In this document: positions 42,781 to 49,473 of the stretch, piece by piece
Layout: each line of letters starts with the position of its first letter
Position numbering within the stretch: the stretch's first letter is position 1
Assembly (NCBI GenBank): GCA_029259715.1
Contig: JAJDEP010000010.1
Coordinates: 167,691-231,690 of the forward strand
Reading direction: 5' to 3'
DNA: 64,000 bases
Source of the DNA: Planctomycetota bacterium
GTDB taxonomy: Bacteria; Planctomycetota; B15-G4
Notes under the pieces: generated by a model
Database searches by the model: none
What the model was told of the DNA's origin: nothing
Seen by the model: only the letters and a program-made list of their open reading frames with translations
Made by a program: the position numbers and the translations under genes

Positions 42781-43854
42781 ATGAACACACCTCGCACGAA
42801 ACGGCGCGGAAGGACGAGGGGCAAAGGGTCCCTGAGACGCAGCCCGCTCGCTCGTATCCTCACCACCGGTGCACTCACAGCTTCCGTGCTGGTTACTTCG
42901 GTCAACGCCGACGACATCGTGAACGGGCATGTCGGCGCGCTCGTCGACGATCTTCCGCTGACCGACTTCCGGGCCCTGTCCATCGAGAGTTTCGGCGACC
43001 TCTTCGGCCAGGCGGTGATGATCTACGAAGTCGCGGATGCCCCACCCGGGTCTCCCGAGGCCGCTCTCAACAGGAGTCGGATCCGGCGGGGGAACAACCT
43101 CCACGAGAGCTTCGCCCACAAGGGGCTGGTCGTCCTGGCGGTGATTCCGGTCCAAGGGATCGAACACATGCGCGTCGCCCGAGAGCAGGACATCCGCTCG
43201 CCCTATTGCCGCTATGAGGAACTCGCCAACGACAAGAGTCGCAGGGAAGTCATCGCGCGGCTCGGGTGGACCTTCGCGAGCGGTGTCCTCATCGACCCAC
43301 TCGGCTTCCTTTGCGACGTGGATGGCGTCGCACCCCTTGACGTGAACTTGTACGCGAGTGCCGCCCTGCCGACGTCGATCTCGAGTTGGGAGGGTGACGC
43401 CAAGGGCGTCGCCCGCAATCTGAAGCGTCGGCGCTTTGCAGCAGCCTGGAAAGAAGCGCAGCGCCTGCGTGCCACCCATCCCGACCTCGCCGACCAGATC
43501 AACGGCCTCTGCAACAGCGCCATCGACGTCACCGAGATTCTCTACATGGAAGGCTCACCCCATTCCGCCTGGATGCGCCTCGAACAGCTCAAGGAAGACC
43601 TCGGGGACACACAAGTGGAGAGCCGTCTCACCGACATTTCCCGCTCCGTCTCAGCGGATACGGCCTTCGGAACACAACTGCGTGCACACATCGAGATGCG
43701 CGAGCTGATCAACAAAACGGCGCCGACACCTCGCAAGGCGAAGCGCATCCTCCCCGCCCTTGAGAGTTGGATCGACGGTCATCGAGGCACCCGCTTCGGT
43801 CACGAAGCGAGGATGTGGCGCCGTTACTACTCTGACGTCGTGGCGGAGGGCTGA
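42781..43854 (+). CDS. Exported protein of unknown function, degenerate thioredoxin-like N-domain
   Basis: A 357-residue protein that I do not recognise. A basic N-terminus and hydrophobic stretch (ILTTGALTASVLVTSVNA) suggest export. The segment GALVDDLPLTDFRALSIESF then FGQAVMIYEVAD followed by GLVVLAVIPV reads like a redoxin or thioredoxin fold, but the usual active-site cysteines are absent. The C-terminal half is helical with TPR-like character (FAAAWKEAQRLRATHPDLAD, HSAWMRLEQLKEDLG). Codon use is less GC-biased than its neighbours (frequent TCT, AGT, CCA, AGG), which may mean later acquisition. It ends inside the convergent aminotransferase gene, overlapping by 28 bases. Confidence 0.65.
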   Translation: MNTPRTKRRGRTRGKGSLRRSPLARILTTGALTASVLVTSVNADDIVNGHVGALVDDLPLTDFRALSIESFGDLFGQAVMIYEVADAPPGSPEAALNRSRIRRGNNLHESFAHKGLVVLAVIPVQGIEHMRVAREQDIRSPYCRYEELANDKSRREVIARLGWTFASGVLIDPLGFLCDVDGVAPLDVNLYASAALPTSISSWEGDAKGVARNLKRRRFAAAWKEAQRLRATHPDLADQINGLCNSAIDVTEILYMEGSPHSAWMRLEQLKEDLGDTQVESRLTDISRSVSADTAFGTQLRAHIEMRELINKTAPTPRKAKRILPALESWIDGHRGTRFGHEARMWRRYYSDVVAEG

Positions 43855-45065
43855 GGGGTGCGGCGTCGCAAGGCTGTGGCCAAGTCTGCGTAGTCCGACG
43901 GCTGATTGTAGAGCTGGGCCGAGATCCGCAGCACGCGCTGGGGGTGGCGCGGCCAGGCGTGCACCGGCACGTCGATGCCCTCGTCCATGAGCGCCACCTG
44001 CAGGCGGTCGACGCCATCGACGGGCGGCTCGTCGGCCTCCGCACGCGGTTCGACATCGTCGGGCAAGGGCATGGCCGCCAGCGATCCGAGCAGGCCTTCG
44101 GGGCAGGGCGGCGGGACGCCGAGGGCCTGCATCACCGTGTCGCGGCCGGTGAGCACCAAAGCGTGGTTGGCGGCAGCGACGGCCGGCATCCCGCCGGGCA
44201 GGCGCTCGTCCAGGAAGCCCAGCGCCGTCGGCAGCGCAAAGACCGCGGTCGGGTCGAAGGTGCCGGTCCAATCGAATTCGAGCTGGAAGCGGGACTTGTC
44301 CGTGCGGCGCGAGTTGGCCCCATGACTGATGGTCAGAGGGCGCACGGTCGCCTGCCGGTCTCGCCGCACCCACAGAAAGGCCGAGCCCTTGGGCGCGCAG
44401 AGCCACTTGTGGCAGTTGGCCGTGTAATACGCGGCTCCGAGCGACGACAGGTCCACCGGCACCATGCCCGGCGCATGGGCACCGTCAACCAGGGTCTCGA
44501 CGCCTTGTTCGGCCAGCGCCGCCACCAGGCGTTCGATCGGCAGGATGATGCCCGTGGGGCTGGTGACGTGGTCGAGCAGCGCGAGCTTGGTGGCCGGCGT
44601 CACCCCCGCGAGCACGGCCTCTGTGAGCTCGTCGTTCGCTGCCTCTGTCTCGGTCGCGACCAGCGGGAAGGGCAGGCTCACCACCACCACCCGGGCGCCC
44701 CAGCGCTCGGCCACGAACTCCAAGGCGTTGCGGCAGGCGTTGTAGGCCTGGTCGGTGACGAGCAGCTCGTCGCCGGCGCTCCAGACGATGGAACGCAGCA
44801 CCGCGTTCACGCCCGAGGTCGCGTTGGTCACGAAGGCCAGGTCGACCGAATCGGCGCCCACGACTCCTGCCAGATGCTCTCGAGAGCGATCGAGCAGCGT
44901 CTCGTAGTCCCTCACGAAGAAGGACATGGTGCGCGACTCCATGGCGGCGCGCAGACGCGCCTGCTCTTCCAGCACGACCCGGGGGCAGGCCCCGAAGGCG
45001 CCGTGATTCAGGTGGACAACGGCGGGATCGAGGTCCCAGTGCTCGCGCAGGTCGGAGGACGCCAT
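43827..45065 (-). CDS. Class V aminotransferase (isopenicillin N epimerase-like)
   Basis: A 412-residue PLP enzyme. HLNHGAFGACPRVVLEEQ is the typical opening of the isopenicillin N epimerase and ergothioneine-lyase subgroup, AFVTNATSGVNAVLRS binds the cofactor phosphate, TLVDGAHAPGMVPVDL holds the PLP aspartate and YYTANCHKWLCAPKGSAFLW carries Lys220. Members include epimerases, C-S lyases and desulfurases. No pathway genes for a specific substrate adjoin. The C-terminus overlaps the convergent gene at 43854. Confidence 0.87.
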   Translation of the reverse strand: MASSDLREHWDLDPAVVHLNHGAFGACPRVVLEEQARLRAAMESRTMSFFVRDYETLLDRSREHLAGVVGADSVDLAFVTNATSGVNAVLRSIVWSAGDELLVTDQAYNACRNALEFVAERWGARVVVVSLPFPLVATETEAANDELTEAVLAGVTPATKLALLDHVTSPTGIILPIERLVAALAEQGVETLVDGAHAPGMVPVDLSSLGAAYYTANCHKWLCAPKGSAFLWVRRDRQATVRPLTISHGANSRRTDKSRFQLEFDWTGTFDPTAVFALPTALGFLDERLPGGMPAVAAANHALVLTGRDTVMQALGVPPPCPEGLLGSLAAMPLPDDVEPRAEADEPPVDGVDRLQVALMDEGIDVPVHAWPRHPQRVLRISAQLYNQPSDYADLATALRRRTPQPSATTSE

Positions 45066-45074
45066 GCCGCCAGC

Positions 45075-45581
45075 CTAGCGGAGAGGCCGTTCCCCCCGCG
45101 CGACGCGGCGCGCGTTGAGAGCCGCCAGGGCCGGGGGATGCAGCTGCAGCAGCCGGACCAGCCGCGTGCGGGTGACCCCCAGCTGCTCGGCCGCGGCCAC
45201 CGGGTCGTCGTCGCAGGCGGCCAGCCGGTCGAGGGCCTCGGCCAGCAGGGCCGGGACGTCCTCGTGTTCGGCGGCCACCGCCAGGCGAGGTCCCCCGGTC
45301 CGGCGCCGCCACAAGTCCGTCGGGGCCCGGGTCGGGGACCCTGCCGCCGGCTCCCGGTGCCTCACAGCCAGGGCCAGCCTCAGCCGATGCAGGCCGATCT
45401 TGCGGTTGTCCTCGAAGGATCGGCGCTCCGTGGCTTCCACAATCTGACCTGTCGGTCGGTGGGTCAGGTGGGCTCCGGTCTCCACTTTGTTGCGCCTCTG
45501 CCCCCCCGGGCCGCTCCCGCGGACGCGGCGGATCACGACCTGATCCAACAAATCTGCAATGGGAAGCGTTGCCGGGTGCAT
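45075..45581 (-). CDS. GGQ peptide-release-factor-like protein
   Basis: A 168-residue protein with the catalytic GGQ motif at residues 26-28 in VRGSGPGGQRRNKVETGAHL, followed by THRPTGQIVEATERRSF. This is domain 3 of class I release factors without codon-recognition domains, as in ArfB-type rescue factors and related orphan hydrolases. The C-terminal 70 residues contain a helix-turn-helix-like region (AAAEQLGVTRTRLVRLLQ) different from the basic ArfB tail. It probably acts in ribosome rescue or release of peptidyl-tRNA. It sits nine bases after the aminotransferase start in the same direction. Confidence 0.85.
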   Translation of the reverse strand: MHPATLPIADLLDQVVIRRVRGSGPGGQRRNKVETGAHLTHRPTGQIVEATERRSFEDNRKIGLHRLRLALAVRHREPAAGSPTRAPTDLWRRRTGGPRLAVAAEHEDVPALLAEALDRLAACDDDPVAAAEQLGVTRTRLVRLLQLHPPALAALNARRVARGERPLR

Positions 45582-45725
45582 CGACAGGACCGTACGGACC
45601 GACTATTCTTCGTGCCACGGTCCACCCGGGGATCCGGGCCCGGCCATTCAGCGGCCAGCCCCCCCGGACGATGAGATTCAATCGCCCCCGATCCCTTCTC
45701 CCGGCTCAATTCGCGAGGTTCCCGC

Positions 45726-46187
45726 ATGAAGCTCTACATCAACGTCATCCCCGTCCTGGCCCTGCTCGTGACCGGCGCCGTCGCCTACACCTCGGCCGCC
45801 GACTCCTTCGGCACCGAAGCTGCGCCGACGAGCGAGTGCTCGGCGGCCCTCGAGTGCGCCGATGCCGCCGCCCTCGAGTGCAGCGAGGCCGCCGCCCTTG
45901 AGTGCAGCGAGGCCGCCAAGGCTGAGTGCAGCGAGTCTGCCAAAGCCGAATGCTCCGAGATCGTGAAGTCCGAGTGCTCCGAAGGTGCCAGCCTGGGTGA
46001 CGCCCTCGGTTTCGCCTTCGACGGCGCCGCCTCCGAGGCCGAGTGCAGCGAAGCCGCCAAGGCCGAGTGCTCCGAGGCTGCCAAGGCCGCCTGCGAGTCG
46101 GTCAAGGCCGAGTGCTCCGAGGCCGTCAAGGCCGAGTGCTCGGAAGCCGCCAAGGCTGCTTGCACCAAGGAAGTCGTCGACGCCTGA
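45726..46187 (+). CDS. Exported Cys-every-eight repeat protein
   Basis: A 153-residue protein made almost entirely of Ala, Glu, Cys, Ser and Lys. After a signal peptide or anchor (MKLYINVIPVLALLVTGAVA) come eight-residue units of the type E-C-S-E-A-A-K-A. The 13 cysteines are at residues 38, 44, 52, 60, 68, 76, 84, 107, 115, 123, 130, 138 and 146; most spacings are exactly eight. A 15-residue non-repeat segment (ASLGDALGFAFDGAA) splits the array in two. No known family comes to mind. Regular cysteines next to acidic residues suggest metal binding, a redox buffer or a disulfide-linked fibre. A perfect 12-bp hairpin terminates the gene, and a 2-Cys peroxiredoxin gene follows. Confidence 0.85.
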   Translation: MKLYINVIPVLALLVTGAVAYTSAADSFGTEAAPTSECSAALECADAAALECSEAAALECSEAAKAECSESAKAECSEIVKSECSEGASLGDALGFAFDGAASEAECSEAAKAECSEAAKAACESVKAECSEAVKAECSEAAKAACTKEVVDA

Positions 46188-46237
46188 GGTTGGCGACACC
46201 ATCTGACGGGAGGGTCAGCAACGGCCCTTCCCGAGCA

Positions 46238-46265
46238 CAGGGGCGCGACGAGAGTCGCGCCCCTG
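46238..46265 (+). terminator. Strong hairpin after the Cys-repeat gene
   Basis: CAGGGGCGCGAC (46238-46249), loop GAGA, GTCGCGCCCCTG (46254-46265): a perfect 12-bp stem with a tetraloop, followed by TTGCGTTG. It lies 50 bases after the stop and probably separates the gene from the peroxiredoxin transcript. Confidence 0.75.
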
Positions 46266-46364
46266 TTGCGTTGAGAGCCGCCCACGGCCCTCCCGGCCAT
46301 CGCGCCACACCCCCCGCTCCGGGTAACATGCGCGGTCCACAATCCGGTCAGGAGAAACGACCCC

Positions 46365-47012
46365 ATGGCAGTCCTCGTCACCAAGGAAGCACCCGACTTC
46401 ACGGCCACCGCCCTCATGCCCGACGGGTCCTTCAAGGAGGACTTCAAGCTGTCGGACTGCCGCGGCAAGAACGTGGTGCTCTTCTTCTACCCGCTCGACT
46501 TCACCTTCGTGTGCCCCTCCGAGATCATCGCCTTCAACAACCGCAAGGCCGAGTTCGAGAAGCGCAACACGCAGGTCATCGGCGTCTCCGTCGACAGCCA
46601 CTTCACGCACAAGGCCTGGAGCGAGACTTCCGTCGAGCACGGCGGCATCGGTCAGCTCTGGTTCCCCCTGGTCGCCGACCTGACCAAGGAGATCTCCGCC
46701 GGCTACGACGTGCTGCTCGGCAACACCTTCGCCATCGACGAAGACGGTGACGAGGTGGGCGTGCTCGGCGGCTCCGTCGCCCTGCGCGGCTCGTTCCTCA
46801 TCGACGCCGAGGGCACGGTGCGCCACCAGGTGGTCAACGACCTGCCGCTGGGCCGCGACATCGACGAGATGCTGCGCATGATCGACGCCCTCGCCTTCCA
46901 CACCGAGAACGGCGAGGTCTGCCCCGCCAACTGGAGCGCCGGCAAGTCCGGCATGAAGCCCAACGCCGAAGGCGTGGCCAGCTACCTGTCGGAGAACGCC
47001 GGCTCGCTCTGA
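46365..47012 (+). CDS. 2-Cys peroxiredoxin (AhpC/Prx1 type)
   Basis: A 215-residue thiol peroxidase. The peroxidatic cysteine is Cys50 in YPLDFTFVCPSEIIAF and the resolving cysteine is Cys186 in NGEVCPANW. GGSVALRGSFLIDAEGTVRH is the typical typical-2-Cys strand with the active-site arginine nearby. It reduces hydrogen peroxide and alkyl peroxides, using thioredoxin or AhpF-like reductants not present here. AGGAGA provides the ribosome-binding site, and a -10-like TAACAT lies near 46324. A 10-bp hairpin follows the gene. Confidence 0.95.
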   Translation: MAVLVTKEAPDFTATALMPDGSFKEDFKLSDCRGKNVVLFFYPLDFTFVCPSEIIAFNNRKAEFEKRNTQVIGVSVDSHFTHKAWSETSVEHGGIGQLWFPLVADLTKEISAGYDVLLGNTFAIDEDGDEVGVLGGSVALRGSFLIDAEGTVRHQVVNDLPLGRDIDEMLRMIDALAFHTENGEVCPANWSAGKSGMKPNAEGVASYLSENAGSL

Positions 47013-47052
47013 GCCGACGCGAACCGATCGGTACCGACTCCATGAGTCATGA

Positions 47053-47084
47053 CGGGGGCGGCGCGGGCGACCGTGCCGCCCCCG
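47053..47084 (+). terminator. Hairpin after the peroxiredoxin gene
   Basis: CGGGGGCGGC (47053-47062) and GCCGCCCCCG (47075-47084) form a perfect 10-bp stem with a 12-base loop, 41 bases after the stop. It overlaps the earliest possible start of the next gene, which argues for a later start there. Confidence 0.65.
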
Positions 47085-47101
47085 CTCGCATGGACAACCG
47101 C

Positions 47102-47749
47102 ATGAGCGCCTCGAGTGCCGAGCCCGTCCACGTTCGCTTCGTCCGCCACGGCGAGGTGGCCGAGCGGCACAAGGGCACCTTCTACGGCGGCGCCGAGGCC
47201 GACCTCTCGGAAGCCGGCCACGCCGCGAGCCTCGCGCTCGCCGAGCGCCTGGCCCAGGACCCGCCCCACCTGATCGTCGCCAGTCCCCTGACCCGCGCCC
47301 GCATGCTGGCCGAGGAGTTGGCCCGCCATTGCGGGCTGCAGGCCGAGATCGATCCGGCCTGGACCGAGCTCGACCGGGGCGACTGGACCCACCTGCGCCG
47401 CGCCGAGATCGAAGACAAGACGCCCGGCGCCATCGACCGTTACCTCGCCGACCCCGAGGCCGGCGCGGCGCCCGGCGGCGAGCGCGAGAGCGACCTCTGC
47501 CACCGCGTGTGGCCGGCCCTCGATGCGCTCGCGGTGCGGGCGCCGGGGAAGCGCGCCGTCGTCGTCGCCCACGGTCATGTGATCCGCGTGGTCATGCGCC
47601 GTCTGTGTGGTTGGGGCGCCGTCGAGTCGCTCAGCCGCTTCGTGCCGTACCACGCCGTGGTGTCGGCGCGGCTGTGGGTCGACGGCAGAGGCGAGCTCAT
47701 CGACTCGCCGGCCACCGACATGCCCGAGGCTCTGCGACGTCGTCCGTGA
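47102..47749 (+). CDS. Histidine phosphatase superfamily protein
   Basis: A 215-residue phosphatase of the phosphoglycerate mutase-like superfamily. The catalytic RHG motif is in HVRFVRHGEVAERH, with a second Arg in SPLTRARMLAEELA, the Glu in WTELDRGDWT and the second His in VVVAHGHVIRVVMRR. Members remove phosphate from sugar phosphates, phosphoglycerate or cobalamin intermediates. I start at ATG 47102 because the region upstream forms the peroxiredoxin hairpin; ATG 47090 or 47042 would add residues without domain content. Confidence 0.82.
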   Translation: MSASSAEPVHVRFVRHGEVAERHKGTFYGGAEADLSEAGHAASLALAERLAQDPPHLIVASPLTRARMLAEELARHCGLQAEIDPAWTELDRGDWTHLRRAEIEDKTPGAIDRYLADPEAGAAPGGERESDLCHRVWPALDALAVRAPGKRAVVVAHGHVIRVVMRRLCGWGAVESLSRFVPYHAVVSARLWVDGRGELIDSPATDMPEALRRRP

Positions 47750-47800
47750 GCCGGAGGGTCAACACCGCGCCCGGCGTACGCTTCAGGAAGCGTGCGCGGA

Positions 47801-49183
47801 TCAGTGGACGAGCGTCCCCGTCCGCGGCCAATCCGCGGGCAGCAAGTCGCCCGGGATGATGTAGGTCGACTGCCCTGAGAGCGTCAACGTGTCGGAGATC
47901 AGTCCTCCGATCTGCCAGCTCTCGCCGCTGCCCGAGAGCACGGTCTCGCCCGAGGGGACGTAGATGATCCCGCCGATGTCGACCTTGCCGCCGCCGGTGA
48001 TCTTGCACGTGCCCGACTTCACGTTTTCGCGGTGGGTGAAGATCGTGATGCCGGCGTAGGGGCCCTCCTCGGCGGCCTTGAGCAGCAGGTTCGCGCTCCC
48101 GGTCACGGAGACGCTGGCGCCTTCGTCGATGAACAGCGTGATGTTCTCACCCTGCAAGGTGGCGTGCCCCGTCATGGTGATGCCCTTGCCGCCGAACATG
48201 TACTCGCCCTCGCGCAGCGTCACCCGGTCGTAGCTCACCAGTTGCAGGCCGCGCGGGTAGTAACCGGGTTCGAACGTCCCCGACTTCTTGATCATCCCGG
48301 CGGGCCCGGCGGGCCTGGGCATGCTGGCCTTGAAGGCGTTCCAGGCCGGGGCATCGGGGAGCAGGGCGAGCAGCGGATCTTCGATGTACTTCGCACCTTC
48401 CTTCACCGTGCCCGTGACGCTGCCGTCGCCGAGACAGGCGTTTCCCACGGTGCTCAGGCCGTCGGCGTCGACGATCGCCCCGCCTGAGAGCGTGGCGCCA
48501 CAGCTCGAGTTCGAGTTCACGTGGATGGAGCCGTCTTCGGAGTCGACGGTGGCCCCCCCGGACATCTTCAGGGCGCTCGACTCATAAGGATCCAGGACGA
48601 GGATGTGGGGATCGGTGCGCGAGGTGATGGCCACAGCCGTGCGCGAGACCTCGCTCTTCTGCACACCGAACATCTTGCCGAACATGAGCGGGAGAGGGCC
48701 GGCATCGGATCCCGTCGTGAGGCGGGCCGTGATCTTGACGGCATCAGGATCGAGGAGGGTCGGCTCGAAGGATCGGGTCTCATCGTTCCAACGGCCGACG
48801 ACGATGTCGCCCTGCACGTCATTCGACGCATTCCAGTAAAGCTCCAGCGGCTTGCCGGCGATCGAGTGGCGCCTCCCGATCGCCACCGCCGTCGCGCGAG
48901 TGAGCGGGAAGGTGACGTCCACGTCCTCCTTGACGTTGAGCACCGCCCCGAGCACGGCCGCATCGGCAATGGCCTGCAGTTCGGACGACGCCAGGCGCAC
49001 TCGCCCCGTGTCGATGGCCAAGCCGGCGAAGCCGATCACGACTGTCGCGACGATCAGCACGGTCAGGAGGACGAATCCCCTCTGGTTGCGGGGGACACCC
49101 GAGAGTCTTGCGCATCTCACCGAGTGAGATTTTCCGCCGTTCTTGACGACGTGACTGCCTCTCAAGGAACGGGGAACGTTCAT
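47801..49183 (-). CDS. Orphan TadG-like protein with beta-helix-type region
   Basis: A 460-residue paralog of the TadG-like gene at 22314. The N-terminal helix is RGFVLLTVLIVATVVIGFAG followed by LAIDTGRVRLASSELQAIAD. Shared segments include the QGDIVVGRWNDETRSFEP stretch, SSALKMSGGATVDSEDGSIH and YMFGGKGITMTGHATLQGEN. The gene lies 25 kb from the Tad locus, faces the dGTPase operon, and has an excellent ribosome-binding site (GAGGAGGTCTGTG before ATG 49183). Its upstream region carries the same promoter-like elements as the pilins, which suggests joint expression with the pilus. Confidence 0.8.
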   Translation of the reverse strand: MNVPRSLRGSHVVKNGGKSHSVRCARLSGVPRNQRGFVLLTVLIVATVVIGFAGLAIDTGRVRLASSELQAIADAAVLGAVLNVKEDVDVTFPLTRATAVAIGRRHSIAGKPLELYWNASNDVQGDIVVGRWNDETRSFEPTLLDPDAVKITARLTTGSDAGPLPLMFGKMFGVQKSEVSRTAVAITSRTDPHILVLDPYESSALKMSGGATVDSEDGSIHVNSNSSCGATLSGGAIVDADGLSTVGNACLGDGSVTGTVKEGAKYIEDPLLALLPDAPAWNAFKASMPRPAGPAGMIKKSGTFEPGYYPRGLQLVSYDRVTLREGEYMFGGKGITMTGHATLQGENITLFIDEGASVSVTGSANLLLKAAEEGPYAGITIFTHRENVKSGTCKITGGGKVDIGGIIYVPSGETVLSGSGESWQIGGLISDTLTLSGQSTYIIPGDLLPADWPRTGTLVH

Positions 49184-49280
49184 CACAGACCTCCTCGGAC
49201 CACGCATGAGCACATGCGGATGCCTCCAATTCAGAGAGACTCCAGGTGACCGAGAGATTCCCCTGGCGTCTTCGGGGGGA

Positions 49281-49309
49281 AGACTATCCCGAGACCGATT
49301 CCGGGCAAG
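49281..49309 (-). promoter_or_regulatory. Pilin-type promoter of the orphan TadG gene
   Basis: Leftward TTGCCC (49309-49304), 17-base spacer, AGTCTT (49286-49281). The word GGGGGAAGACT around the -10 (plus-strand view) is identical to the pilin c and e promoters. Predicted leader about 90 bases. Nearby CCGCCC-TATC-GGGCGG (49382-49397) is a small palindrome of unknown use. Confidence 0.55.
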
Positions 49310-49473
49310 GCAACGGGCAAAGGATGCGATTCGCGCCGTCCCCTTGCGAGACCGTGGCGACGGCCTATCCTGGTCACCAATCCGCCCTATCGGGCGGCTG
49401 AACAGACCCATGACGGCAAGCAACGCTCCGGCGTTCCTTCCCGCCGCGGGTCACCACCAACAACGGTGAACCC

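Noticed and set aside
47042..47101. Start of the histidine phosphatase at ATG 47042
   Set aside because: The added stretch coincides with a perfect 10-bp terminator-like hairpin of the peroxiredoxin gene and adds no domain residues.
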